A DNA stretch of 64,000 bases from Haloarcula mannanilytica (GTDB lineage Archaea > Halobacteriota > Halobacteria > Halobacteriales > Haloarculaceae). The stretch's first letter is position 1. The number at the start of each line of letters is the position of its first letter. Shown here piece by piece: positions 8,559-16,745 of the stretch. Location: assembly GCF_005406125.1 (NCBI RefSeq), contig NZ_BIXZ01000005.1:62001-126000 (forward strand). The letters run 5' to 3'. The position numbers and the translations under genes are program-made. The notes beneath the pieces are model-generated. The model did not search any database. It had not been told where the DNA came from and was given only the letters and a program-made list of their open reading frames with translations.

Positions 8559-9395
8559 TCAGCCCTCGTCCTCGATGGTCGCGCCGGGTGGGTAGATGGC
8601 ACACACGTTGGCATCGTAGCCAGCGTCTGAGAGGCCGGTCCCGAGCGCGAACACCGTCTCGCCGAGCATCGCCATCGCCGCGTCCCCACCGGCTTCGGCC
8701 ACGTCGTCGATGACAGCTTTCACGTCCGGCGTCAGTAGCTCCGCCTCACGGGAGAACTGCCGCGAGGCCTGTACGAACGTCGATAGTGTTGGCTCTTTCA
8801 CGACAGTCGAGAGCGCGCGCTCGCCAGCGGTCGTCAACGTCTCGGTGTCGCCGCCGACCACGTCCGCCGTCGACAGTTCGCCGAGCGTGACGTACTCGAT
8901 GCGGCTGCGGGCCGGGATGGCGTCGATATAGTTGAACTGCGGCCCGCCGGGTTCGAGTCGGAGCGGAACGCCGCCGCGGGCCTGCGCGACAACATCGCCG
9001 AGGCCCGAGCCGGCCTGAACCTCCGCGCCGTGGGCGATGGTCACCAGTTCGTTGTACGAGAGCCCGTGGCCGAAGACGGCGTTTGCCGCCAGCGCAGTGC
9101 CAAGCGCCAGCCCGCCGGAGACGCCAAAGCCGGACCCGAGCGGGAGCGGCGTCTCGGCGGTGACGGTCGCCGTCGTCCGCAGCGCGTCCAGCACTCGCTT
9201 GACGGCTTCAACCTCTATTTCCTCGTCGTTCAGCGTTATCTCGGTCTCCGGCCCGCGGCTGACAGTGACGGCAACGCCATCAGACAAGGCCAGCCCGCCG
9301 CCGCGGGAGCCGGTCTCGATGGGGTCATCGCCCCGGTCGACCGTGAAAAAGCCCGTGATGTGGCCGGGCACGAACGCGTGTGCTTCGTCGCTCAT
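8559..9395 (-). CDS. Pantoate kinase (GHMP family)
   Basis: A 278-residue GHMP-fold kinase matching archaeal pantoate kinase, which phosphorylates pantoate to 4-phosphopantoate in archaeal coenzyme A synthesis, where the bacterial order of steps is reversed. It opens with AFVPGHITGFFTV, has the GHMP ATP-binding loop PLGSGFGVSGGLALGTALA, and then GAEVQAGSGLGDVVAQARGG. The C-terminal part carries MLGETVFALGTGL. The start ATG 9395 fits the family; a further ATG at 9428 is less likely. The usual partner, phosphopantothenate synthetase, is not in this window. Confidence 0.88.
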   Translation of the reverse strand: MSDEAHAFVPGHITGFFTVDRGDDPIETGSRGGGLALSDGVAVTVSRGPETEITLNDEEIEVEAVKRVLDALRTTATVTAETPLPLGSGFGVSGGLALGTALAANAVFGHGLSYNELVTIAHGAEVQAGSGLGDVVAQARGGVPLRLEPGGPQFNYIDAIPARSRIEYVTLGELSTADVVGGDTETLTTAGERALSTVVKEPTLSTFVQASRQFSREAELLTPDVKAVIDDVAEAGGDAAMAMLGETVFALGTGLSDAGYDANVCAIYPPGATIEDEG

Positions 9396-9566
9396 TGCCT
9401 CCCCGTGGGACTCAGCAGCGTTAAGCATTGGTGGTCGACCGCTCCCGCATCGCCCACAGCGGCTATCGCTGCCGGAAATAGCAGTTATAATGAGATTCGC
9501 GATATCTGACAGGCGGTTCTCCGACCCGTAGTTTGATGTGCGTTTACGGCGGATGACTGTGCAAAC

Positions 9567-9869
9567 ATGCCGACAATCAGCGCGCGGCTCCCGAGCGAAG
9601 AGAAAGACGAACTGGACGACGTGGCCGAACTGCTCTCCGAGGACCGGTCGACCACGATTCGGAAGGCGCTCCGGGAGGGACTGGAGACGCTCCGGCTCCG
9701 CGTCGCCGTCGAGCAGTACCAGTCCGGCGACGTGTCGGCGGCCGAAGCCGCACAGCTTGCTGATCTCTCTATCGCGGAGTGGCTCGACGTGGCCCGCGAA
9801 CGCAATCTGACGACGCAGCTCGAACTGTCCGACCTGGAGCTCGACGCCGACACGGCCGCGGAGCTATGA
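9567..9869 (+). CDS. UPF0175-family antitoxin-like protein
   Basis: A 100-residue protein of the UPF0175 family, predicted antitoxin-like DNA-binding proteins usually paired with a PIN-domain partner. It begins PTISARLPSEEKDELDDVAE, a ribbon-helix-helix-like segment, then RSTTIRKALREGLETLRLR, and ends with the family's VSAAEAAQLADLSIAEWLDV helix-turn-helix-like part. Its stop overlaps the start of the PIN-like gene by four bases (ATGA), giving the classic antitoxin-first coupled pair. Confidence 0.82.
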   Translation: MPTISARLPSEEKDELDDVAELLSEDRSTTIRKALREGLETLRLRVAVEQYQSGDVSAAEAAQLADLSIAEWLDVARERNLTTQLELSDLELDADTAAEL

Positions 9870-10375
9870 CCCGAATCTACGTCGGGCCGACATCGCTGTA
9901 TTCGCTGGGTCAGGTGGGTGAGCTGTCCTTGCTTGACGCGTTCGACGGTGACATCGTCATTCCCGAGCCCGTCATCGACGACGTTCAGGTCGAACCGACG
10001 GCGACGAATCTGTCGGAGTACCGCGAGAACGACATCGATACCGGCGTCGACGAGGGTCACGTCGGCCAGGCCGAGAATCTGCTCGGGGACGCCGACCTCG
10101 GAGCCGCCGTGACGGTGCTCGCCGGCGTGCTGGCCCACCGCGACAGCGACGACCGCGCTGCCGTGGCCGTCGTCTCCGAGGACCGCACCGTTCGCCGGAT
10201 GGCCCAGGGGCTGGGGGCCGAGGTGACGAGCAGCTTCGGCGTCGTGGTCCGGGCCGCTATCGAGGACAAGTACCTCAAACCGACCCAGGCAAAGCGGATC
10301 GTCAGACGGATCGACCAGCACGGGATGCACCTGACTGGGGAACTGCGAGAGCGAGCAGTTGGAGAGGTTGCCTGA
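9866..10375 (+). CDS. PIN-like (DUF3368) toxin partner, active site degenerate
   Basis: A 169-residue PIN-domain-like protein of the DUF3368 type that normally pairs with UPF0175. It aligns by eye with the family's pattern of first strand, LGQVGELSLLDAF, and the late SEDRTVRRMAQGLG with GVVVRAA. However, the first catalytic Asp is absent (IYVGPTSLYSL where families have VDASPLIAL), and the central LDxGEA is replaced by DLGAAVTVL. Only the late acidic pair (SED) remains. Nuclease activity is therefore doubtful. The ATG at 9866 overlaps the antitoxin stop. The 3' end is duplicated downstream. Confidence 0.75.
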   Translation: MTRIYVGPTSLYSLGQVGELSLLDAFDGDIVIPEPVIDDVQVEPTATNLSEYRENDIDTGVDEGHVGQAENLLGDADLGAAVTVLAGVLAHRDSDDRAAVAVVSEDRTVRRMAQGLGAEVTSSFGVVVRAAIEDKYLKPTQAKRIVRRIDQHGMHLTGELRERAVGEVA

Positions 10376-10382
10376 GTTCATT

Positions 10383-10411
10383 GCCGCGAGCACCGCGAGC
10401 GGCTGCTTTTT
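10383..10411 (+). terminator. Stem-loop plus T-run after the UPF0175/PIN pair
   Basis: Arms gccgc (10383-10387) and gcggc (10399-10403) enclose the loop gagcaccgcga; a run of five T follows at 10407-10411. It sits eight bases after the PIN-like stop and is a plausible terminator. A second hairpin, aactgc/gcagtt with loop gagagcga, lies inside the end of the gene at 10341-10360. Confidence 0.55.
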
Positions 10412-10470
10412 AGCGTAGCTTTTTCGAGGAGGGTGTGCGGTTTCCACCCGACGATGAAAAAGGTACACTA

Positions 10471-10528
10471 GCACGGAATGCACCTGACCGGGGAATTGCG
10501 AGAGCGGGCGGTTGGCGAAGTGGCGTAG
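10471..10528 (+). pseudogene. Remnant of a second PIN-like gene 3' end
   Basis: This 58-base stretch repeats the last 58 bases of the PIN-like gene (10318-10375) with a handful of substitutions, mostly at third codon positions, and keeps the reading frame for GMHLTGELRERAVGEVA-like residues (here with E-for-D-type silent changes) and a stop. Upstream of it the similarity ends and no start is present. It looks like the tail of a lost second copy of the toxin gene, left by duplication and deletion. Confidence 0.65.
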
Positions 10529-10663
10529 GTCTGCGACAAACAGCACGCTAATGGCTGTCATCGTCGGTATTTCGACAGAACAGGCTATGGGAGCGGTCGC
10601 CAGCCGGTCCGCTGCTGAACTTGAAAGCGTGGGTTTAACAGTGCGGCCCTCAACTCTGGAGGT

Positions 10664-11053
10664 ATGCAGGGTAATCTTCCGCCTGAAGCACAGGAGAAGC
10701 TCGAGGAACTGCAGGACCTTCAGCAGACAGCACAGCAGGTCGCCGCACAGAAACAGCAGGCCGAGACGGAACTCCAGGAATCCCAGACGGCCCTGGACGA
10801 ACTCGACGACATCGACGAGGACTCGACCATGTACCGCGAGGTCGGCGAGCTCCTCGTGAAGACCGAGTTCGACGAGGCCCAGGATGACCTCGAAGAGAAG
10901 GTCAACAGCCTCGAAGTCCGCGTCGAGACGCTCGAAAAGCAGGAAGAGCGCGTCCAGGAGCAGTTCGAAGAGCTCCAGAGCGAGCTCCAGCAGATGCTCG
11001 GCGGCGCAGGCGGCGCGGGTCCGGCCGGCGGCCCCGGCGCTGGCGGCGCATAA
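10664..11053 (+). CDS. pfdB: Prefoldin subunit beta
   Basis: A 129-residue prefoldin beta, one of the two subunits of the hexameric chaperone that hands unfolded proteins to the thermosome. Two long coiled-coil helices (residues about 7-50 and 70-113) flank the beta hairpin region with [18 protein letters not shown]. The C-terminal tail is Gly/Ala/Pro-rich ([16 protein letters not shown]), a haloarchaeal style extension. A TTTAA box about 28 bases upstream indicates a nearly leaderless transcript. DUF3194 follows after four bases, so the pair is an operon. Confidence 0.93.
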
Positions 11054-11057
11054 GGCG

Positions 11058-11294
11058 ATGCCGACAGACGATGAGGTCGTCGAGACAGCTTCGACCGCAG
11101 CCGAAGACGTTGTCTTCTCACGATACGATGTCGGCGCGGTCGAGGACCTCGACGTGACTGTCACCTTCGAAGACGGCGTTCTAGATGTCGACGTGTACGT
11201 CAACGCGCCCGACAGCCGGCAGGACGAGGCACAGGTCGCGGACGACGCCGCCCTCGCCGCGCGGGCCGCCGTCGACGACCTGTTCGAAGAATAG
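11058..11294 (+). CDS. DUF3194 family protein
   Basis: A 78-residue acidic protein resembling DUF3194, a short archaeal family usually encoded beside prefoldin beta. The alpha/beta pattern is EVVETASTAAEDVVF, DLDVTVTFEDGVLDVDVYV, and a final helix AALAARAAVDDLFEE. It begins four bases after the pfdB stop. The function is unknown; the constant neighbourhood of prefoldin in archaea suggests a link to protein folding, which is inference only. Confidence 0.8.
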   Translation: MPTDDEVVETASTAAEDVVFSRYDVGAVEDLDVTVTFEDGVLDVDVYVNAPDSRQDEAQVADDAALAARAAVDDLFEE

Positions 11295-11351
11295 ACCCCC
11301 GTAGCGGGGCTGGCAGTCACTCGATATTCTTGTGACACCCCGAAGGGACCG

Positions 11352-11678
11352 TCAGTCGCGGCTGTCGACGGCTGGGTCCCCGGTTCGGTCGCTGGCGAAC
11401 CCGGTTCGGAACGCGATCCAGCCAAGGACCGTGACGAACAGGATCGGCGGGAGAATCATGAACCCCCACAGCGGGTCCAGTCCCCAGCCGAGTAACAGCG
11501 CCAGGTCGAGCAATCCGATAGCGAGAAACGGCGAGACGAACAGGAGGGCGCGCTTCCGGTTCATCCCATCCGAGGATTCCGACGCCGACGAGTCCTCGTC
11601 GCCCGCGAGTAAGTCCGCCGTCGTGCGGTCCCCGGTTCCGTCGTCAGCGTGGACGCTGGACTCGGCGGTGTCTTCCAT
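11352..11678 (-). CDS. Small membrane protein, acidic head and two helices
   Basis: A 108-residue protein with an acidic, Ser/Asp-rich N-terminal half of about 45 residues, then a short basic patch (MNRKRALL) and two hydrophobic helices, with a polar tail. The ATG at 11678 was chosen over one nine codons upstream because the shorter form begins with a typical MEDTAESS head. No family is recognised. It converges on the DUF3194 gene and lies downstream of a secreted protein gene on its own strand. Confidence 0.65.
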   Translation of the reverse strand: MEDTAESSVHADDGTGDRTTADLLAGDEDSSASESSDGMNRKRALLFVSPFLAIGLLDLALLLGWGLDPLWGFMILPPILFVTVLGWIAFRTGFASDRTGDPAVDSRD

Positions 11679-11754
11679 ACAACCCTCTCGGGGTTCAGCA
11701 AGCAAAAAAACCGCGCTTGGTCAGTGGGTCGGGGGAGAACCGTCAGGTCAGGGG

Positions 11755-12216
11755 TTACGCGTCACTGTCGTCCGCGTCAGCGGTCTCGGACGCCGATTCG
11801 TTTGTGCTGTCGGCGGTATCACTGCCGGCGTCATCGCTCTCGTCGCCCGGGGTCAGTTCGCTGATCTGTGCGCCGAGGTCGCCCGTGAGGTCGCCGGCCT
11901 GCTTCTGCCCGATGAGGGTGTGGATCTCGCTGACGAAGTCAGGGACCTGGTTGGGGAGGGAAGACGGCGGGCCGCGCTGGTCGCCTGCCTCGCCGGCGTC
12001 AGCGGGCGGACCGCGGCGGTCAGCCGCCTCGGCAGCGCCGTCCGATTCGTTCTCAGTGTCGGCTGTGTCGTTCGCTGCCTGTTCGGCTGCGTTGTCCGCC
12101 TGTGCGTTGTCCGCGTGGTCATCGGCCTGTGCGCCTGCCGCGCCGGGCAGCGCCGCCGCCGAGCCCGTGATGACGAGCAAAGCAAGCAGGCCGCCGGCAA
12201 TGGTAGTGAGTTTCAT
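11755..12216 (-). CDS. Secreted Ala/Asp-rich protein
   Basis: A 153-residue protein with a clear Sec signal peptide (MKLTTIAGGLLALLVITGSA, then AALPGAAGA), so it is exported. The mature part is dominated by Ala, Asp, Asn and Glu, with two short repeats of RRGPPADAGEAGDQRGPP type and a middle segment NQVPDFVSEIHTLIGQKQAG that could be the only folded part. The C-terminal third is a low-complexity Ser/Thr/Asp stretch typical of cell-surface proteins in halophiles. No family is recognised. Confidence 0.7.
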   Translation of the reverse strand: MKLTTIAGGLLALLVITGSAAALPGAAGAQADDHADNAQADNAAEQAANDTADTENESDGAAEAADRRGPPADAGEAGDQRGPPSSLPNQVPDFVSEIHTLIGQKQAGDLTGDLGAQISELTPGDESDDAGSDTADSTNESASETADADDSDA

Positions 12217-12542
12217 TGTGATCGTTGCCTCCGCTCACTGCTCTGTCCCAGTGGCATATGAAGGGGGCAGGCCGAAAAGACCGATTAAGCCGAATTTGGT
12301 CGAATTGAGCATTCTATCGTCTGTTTTAATTCGGTTTAATTCCACTTCAGTGCGCACTCACCACTTCGTCGCGTCGAGACTGGTCCGCTGGGTGAGCTGG
12401 CTGGCGTGCGCGTCACGCGGCCGACGAGACGGAGGTCACGATCAGGGTGGTGCCGGAATCACCCATTCCGATAGCGTCCGGAATCGGCCCCTGAAACCAC
12501 TGCCGGGGTAGCTTTTCATACCCACAAACCCAACACCGTTCC
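12217..12542. other. 326-bp gene-free stretch with an AT-rich inverted repeat
   Basis: No convincing gene is seen here. The notable content is an inverted repeat of 13 bases, attaagccgaatt at 12284-12296 and aattcggtttaat at 12328-12340, with one mismatch, in an AT-rich patch lying 70-125 bases upstream of the secreted-protein start. It may be an operator. On the right side, a TATA-like cttttcatac at 12510-12519 serves the bifunctional-nuclease-like gene. Confidence 0.5.
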
Positions 12543-13004
12543 ATGGAACACGATGCCACGGTCGAAGGGGTCGGCGTCGGCGTCAACGAAGAGGGCGGTG
12601 GCACGCCGGTCGTCCTGCTCCGTGCGCGTGAGGAGATCGTCCCCATCTTCGTCAGCAAGGACCAGGCCCAGTCGATGCAGTTGGCAATCGCCGGCGAGCC
12701 GTTCGAGCGCCCGCTCACCCACGACCTGCTGGTCGAGATGGTGACGGAGTGCGGGGCCGCCATCGACCGGGTCCGCATCGACGACCTCGCCGACGGGACC
12801 TTCTACGGAAAAATCGATGCGGAACAGTACACCGACGACCGGCGCAAGGACATGGTGTTCGACGCCCGCCCCTCGGATGCCATCGCAATCGCCCTCCGGG
12901 TAGATTGTCCGGTCATGGTGACCGACGAGGTCATCGACGAGGCCGGACGGCCGCCGGAGCAGTTCGACCAGGGCGGGGGCGGGAGCGAGGATCTGGGGCT
13001 GTGA
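12543..13004 (+). CDS. Bifunctional nuclease-like protein (DUF151)
   Basis: A 153-residue protein of the DUF151/bifunctional nuclease family, small cytosolic proteins for which both nuclease and regulatory roles have been proposed. The core reads PVVLLRAREEIVPIFVSKDQ, PLTHDLLVEMVTECGA, TFYGKIDAEQ and the well-conserved DARPSDAIAIALRVDCPV. It has full family length with a short Gly-rich tail. It starts with ATG 12543. A HAD hydrolase gene follows on the same strand after 43 bases. Confidence 0.88.
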   Translation: MEHDATVEGVGVGVNEEGGGTPVVLLRAREEIVPIFVSKDQAQSMQLAIAGEPFERPLTHDLLVEMVTECGAAIDRVRIDDLADGTFYGKIDAEQYTDDRRKDMVFDARPSDAIAIALRVDCPVMVTDEVIDEAGRPPEQFDQGGGGSEDLGL

Positions 13005-13047
13005 AAACGCGAAACCTTTCTGCGTCTGTCCGCCCTTGCTTGTGTTG

Positions 13048-13704
13048 ATGGGGTACGAATCGGTTATCTTCGACAACGACGGCGTGTTGCTGACGCTGAC
13101 AGATATGGACGCACACTACGTTGGCGCGCGCCGGGCCTTCAAAGAACTCGGCGTCGTATCGCCGTCGACGGCCCACGTCGAGGCGATGAGTATCGGTGTC
13201 ACGGTCCCGGAACTCACCGAAATCTGTACCCAGTACGGTATCGACCCTGAGCGGTTCTTCCGGGCCCGCGACGAGGCGATGACCGCGGCCCAGCGGTCGC
13301 TCATTCGTGCCGGCGAGAAACAGCCCTACGCCGACATCTCTGTCCTCGACCGACTGGACTGTCCGCTGGGCGTGGTCTCGTCGAATCAACGGGACACCGT
13401 CGCGTTCGCGTTCGAGCATTTCGACATTGAGCACTACTTCGACAGCGTCTGGGCGCGGGAGCCGACAGTCGAGAGTCTCCGGCGGAAGAAACCGCGGCCG
13501 TACTACATCGAGCGGGCGATGGAGGATCTCGGCGTCAGTGACGCCCTGTTCGTCGGCGACAACGAGTCCGACATCGAGGCGGCACACCGGGCCGGCATCG
13601 ACTCGGCGTTCATCCGGCGGCCCCACCGGGTCGACACCCAACTCGACGTGACGCCGGACCACGATGTGTCCGGCCTCGAAGACGTGGTCCGGATCGCCGG
13701 CTGA
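13048..13704 (+). CDS. HAD-superfamily hydrolase
   Basis: A 218-residue HAD phosphatase-like hydrolase. Motif I is IFDNDGVLL with the nucleophile Asp and the DxD spacing, motif II is GVVSSN, the motif III Lys is in RRKKPRPYYIERAM, and motif IV is FVGDNESDIEAAHRAG. The alpha-helical cap at about residues 17-85 makes it a subclass I, phosphoglycolate-phosphatase-like enzyme; the substrate cannot be read. The ATG at 13048 gives the normal short lead before motif I; the GTG-type extension upstream adds nothing recognisable. Confidence 0.85.
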   Translation: MGYESVIFDNDGVLLTLTDMDAHYVGARRAFKELGVVSPSTAHVEAMSIGVTVPELTEICTQYGIDPERFFRARDEAMTAAQRSLIRAGEKQPYADISVLDRLDCPLGVVSSNQRDTVAFAFEHFDIEHYFDSVWAREPTVESLRRKKPRPYYIERAMEDLGVSDALFVGDNESDIEAAHRAGIDSAFIRRPHRVDTQLDVTPDHDVSGLEDVVRIAG

Positions 13705-13812
13705 GCCACCGGGACTGACTGGGCCGTATCCATACCCAACGGACACGTAGTCATGGCGTTGTGGTACGTATACTGAAAGCAACCTTTCCCATGGCAAGTG
13801 CCGTGAAACGGT

Positions 13813-16266
13813 ATGGAGAAGCCGGTCGGTGAAACGGACGAGAACGAACAAGCGGCACGTGACACACCGGCACAGCAGTCCCCGCCTGTGTTGTTGGAGA
13901 CACTCGCCGCGCGAATGCCAGAGCCAGTGGTCGTCACCGCCGCCGACGGGGAAATACGGACCGGGAACGACCACCTCAGCGACCTCCTCGGTTCGGAGCC
14001 ATCGGACGTGTTTGGGCGTCAAATCGGCGATTTTTTCCCGGATTTGAGCGATGTCAACCTCGGAGCCCACTGCAGTCAGTCGCCGGGAACACCGCTGACA
14101 TCGTCGTGTTCCGTCGGCGGTACGGAGCGGTGGGTCGAAATCGCCTTCGAACCCCAGCAGTGGGACGGCGAGGAGTTGTACCTCGGTATCGTCCACGACA
14201 TTACCGAGCGCCACGAGCGGACGGAGATGCTCGAACAGTACGAACGTATCGTCGAAACCATTGAGGACGGCATCTACACGCTCGATGAGTCGTTCACGAT
14301 GCAGACGGTCAACAGCGCTGTCGAGTCGATGACCGGCTACGACAAGGACACGCTGGTCGGGTCGAACGCAACGTTGCTGGCGGACGAATCCGTCATCGAG
14401 GAGGCCGCCGAGATGTCGCGGCAGTTCATCGAAGGCGAGCGCGACGTAGGAACGCTGACGACGGATCTCAGAACCGCCGACGGGGACACGCTCCCGATAG
14501 AGACAAAATTCACGACCTATGACCGCAAGGACGGGAGCTACCGGCAGGTCGGCGTCGTCCGGGACATTTCGGACCGGAAGCGGTTCGAGGAGACGCTCGC
14601 GGCGCTACACGAGTCGACCAGAAAGCTGCTGCACACGGAAACCAAGCCGGCCGTGGCCGAGCAGATACTCGACACGGCCGTCGACGTGCTGGAACTGCCC
14701 GATGTGGAGATCTATCTGTTCGACCGCAGCGACAACACCCTCCACAGCGTCGGCGACGCCGAATCGGACCGGAACGCGTCGATCGGACCGGGCGAAAGCA
14801 CAGTCTGGGACGTGTTCGTGCGGGACAGCGCCGTCGAAGTCGGCCCCGGCGAGAGCATCGACCTCGGTGCGGGACCGGTGACGACGGACGCAACGCGGCT
14901 CTGTCTGCCGCTCGAAGACCACGGCGTGTTCTACATCGAACTGGGCGAGCGACACACCGATGCCCGGACCCGCGAGATGGTGGACCTCCTCGCCGCTAGC
15001 GCGGAAGCCGCGCTTGCGCGCGTCGACCGCGAGACGACCCTCCGCGAGCGCGAGGCCGAACGCCGCGAGCAGAACCGCGAACTCCGACGGCTCAAGCAGG
15101 TCAACGCGATTATCCGGCGGATCGACCAGGTGCTCGTGGAAGCGGAGACCACAGAGGAGATCGAGCAGGCAGTGTGTGACCAGTTGGCCAAGTCCCAGTG
15201 GTTCTCTTTCGCCTGGATCGGCCGACAGGACACGACGGAACTCGTCCCCAGGGCGTGGGCGGGTGACACCGCCAGCTATCTGGACGCCGTCTCGCTGTCG
15301 CTGGAGCGCGAGGGCGGACCACCGGCGGTCCAGACGGCACAGTCCGAAGCGATGACTGTCGTTCCGTCGGTGGCCGACAACCTCCGGGGCGACCACTGGC
15401 GGACGGAGGCGCTCTCCCGCGAATTCCAGTCGGCGCTCAGCATCCCGCTCGAATACGACGATTTCGTCTACGGCGTCCTGACGGTGTACGCCGCACAGGA
15501 GGACGGGTTCGACGAGATGCTTCAGGAGGTGTTCGCCGAACTGGGCGAGACTATCGCAAACGCGATACGGGAAGTCGAGTCCCGACAGCGACGGGCCGGC
15601 GACGGCACCGTCGAACTCGAACTGTCGCTGTCGGCCCCCCAGTCGTTCCTGACACAGCTTGCCGACCGCATCGGCGTGCAGGTCGTCTGTGAGGGAGCCG
15701 TACAGCGCAGCGATGGGGCGATTCGTCTCTTCCTTGCAATCTCGGACTGCGACCCGGCAGTTGTCGAGGAGCAGGTAGCGTCGATGGCCCGGGTCGATAC
15801 AATGCGAGCGATTTCGACCGATCAACTGGACGGACTCTACGAGGTCGTCGTGACCGGCCAGACCGTCGCGGAGACGCTCCTTGAGCAGGGCGGGCGGTTG
15901 AAATCGCTGCGAACCTCGACGGACGGACTCACGGTGACAGTCGTCGTCTCTGGCGAAACCGATGTCCGGCAGTTCGTCGAACAGCTCGGCGAGCGGTACG
16001 CGGGCGTCACGCTGATCGCACGCCGTGACGGCGCACAGTCCGACGGCCAGCGCGACGGGACGGTTCGGTCGGCGCTCGAAGAGCAACTCACCGACAGGCA
16101 ACTCGAAGTGCTGCAAACGGCGTATCTGAGCGGCTTTTTCGACTGGCCCCGGGAGACGACCGGCCAGGAGATCGCGTCCAGTCTGGACGTGTCACAGCCG
16201 ACGGTCAACCGGCATCTCCGCGTCAGCGAGCGGAAACTGCTCGAACTCGTCTTCGGCGATAGCTGA
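13813..16266 (+). CDS. Bat-type PAS/GAF sensor with HTH_10 domain
   Basis: An 817-residue sensor and transcription regulator related to the Bat-type protein at the left of this window but without a receiver. In order: PAS at about 30-140, PAS at about 145-260 (IVETIEDGIYTLDESFT, GYDKDTLVGSNATLL), GAF at about 270-400, a helical linker rich in Arg/Glu, a second GAF at about 430-590, the Bat-associated domain at about 605-750, and HTH_10 with LTDRQLEVLQTAYLSGFF and QPTVNRHLRVSERKL. It starts with ATG 13813. Ligand and target genes are unknown; the HalOD1 gene follows 180 bases later. Confidence 0.87.
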   Translation: MEKPVGETDENEQAARDTPAQQSPPVLLETLAARMPEPVVVTAADGEIRTGNDHLSDLLGSEPSDVFGRQIGDFFPDLSDVNLGAHCSQSPGTPLTSSCSVGGTERWVEIAFEPQQWDGEELYLGIVHDITERHERTEMLEQYERIVETIEDGIYTLDESFTMQTVNSAVESMTGYDKDTLVGSNATLLADESVIEEAAEMSRQFIEGERDVGTLTTDLRTADGDTLPIETKFTTYDRKDGSYRQVGVVRDISDRKRFEETLAALHESTRKLLHTETKPAVAEQILDTAVDVLELPDVEIYLFDRSDNTLHSVGDAESDRNASIGPGESTVWDVFVRDSAVEVGPGESIDLGAGPVTTDATRLCLPLEDHGVFYIELGERHTDARTREMVDLLAASAEAALARVDRETTLREREAERREQNRELRRLKQVNAIIRRIDQVLVEAETTEEIEQAVCDQLAKSQWFSFAWIGRQDTTELVPRAWAGDTASYLDAVSLSLEREGGPPAVQTAQSEAMTVVPSVADNLRGDHWRTEALSREFQSALSIPLEYDDFVYGVLTVYAAQEDGFDEMLQEVFAELGETIANAIREVESRQRRAGDGTVELELSLSAPQSFLTQLADRIGVQVVCEGAVQRSDGAIRLFLAISDCDPAVVEEQVASMARVDTMRAISTDQLDGLYEVVVTGQTVAETLLEQGGRLKSLRTSTDGLTVTVVVSGETDVRQFVEQLGERYAGVTLIARRDGAQSDGQRDGTVRSALEEQLTDRQLEVLQTAYLSGFFDWPRETTGQEIASSLDVSQPTVNRHLRVSERKLLELVFGDS

Positions 16267-16362
16267 TACTGTCCGCTGTTCCTATTTCAAGATTTCGCCA
16301 CCTCAAGGTGGCGAATATCTTCGCAGATGTGCGGCTGACAGTATGAACCGTCGCTATACTGT
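16266..16362. repeat. Nested inverted repeats after the Bat-type gene
   Basis: A perfect hairpin ttcgccacct/ca/aggtggcgaa lies at 16294-16315. It is enclosed by outer arms atactgtc (16266-16273) and gacagtat (16337-16344), so a 79-base unit has both terminal and internal dyad symmetry. A third copy of the end motif, atactg at 16357-16362, can pair with cagtat. The structure could be a terminator, a regulatory RNA fold or a MITE-like relic. Confidence 0.6.
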
Positions 16363-16445
16363 TAGTGGCCCACCCAGGCCGGTCGTATCTGTATAGCCAC
16401 AATCACCTTTCGAATCACGGGATAAGGGAGAAACAGCGACGAAGC

Positions 16446-16745
16446 ATGTCCCAGGCAAAACTGGTCTACAGACCGTCACCCAACGAACCGCTGAGCGACA
16501 CGATTGTCCACGCGGTGGCCGACACGCTGGGTGTCGACCCCGTCGACCTCGACGACCGAATCAGTGACTGCATCGACCCCGACGCGCTGGACCGACTGTT
16601 CCATCCCGACAGGGACGGGACACCGAGTCCCGACGGGCTAGTCGTGTTTAGCATGGCCGGCTGTCGCATCGAAGTCGAAGGGAACCGGTCAGTGCTGGTG
16701 ACACCGTCCCGCGACATCTCGACGGCTGCTGGACTGCAAGCGTAA
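16446..16745 (+). CDS. HalOD1 output domain protein
   Basis: A 99-residue protein consisting of one haloarchaeal output domain 1 (HalOD1), a small domain found alone or at the end of haloarchaeal signalling proteins. The pattern is SDTIVHAVADTLGVDPVDL, then IDPDALDRLF and a final VVFSMAGCRIEVEGNRSVLV. I chose ATG 16446, since the upstream in-frame extension is not domain-like. Its position behind a Bat-type regulator suggests a signalling role, but this is inference. Confidence 0.85.
   Translation: MSQAKLVYRPSPNEPLSDTIVHAVADTLGVDPVDLDDRISDCIDPDALDRLFHPDRDGTPSPDGLVVFSMAGCRIEVEGNRSVLVTPSRDISTAAGLQA

Noticed and set aside
9485-11425. A 646-codon minus-strand frame opposite UPF0175, PIN, pfdB and DUF3194
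   Set aside because: It runs across several clear genes and intergenic signals and is low-complexity Ser/Leu/Arg sequence without a domain.
14605-16116. A 503-codon minus-strand frame inside the second Bat-type gene
   Set aside because: The plus-strand frame has PAS, GAF and HTH_10 domains; the antisense frame is an artefact of codon bias and has no recognisable part.
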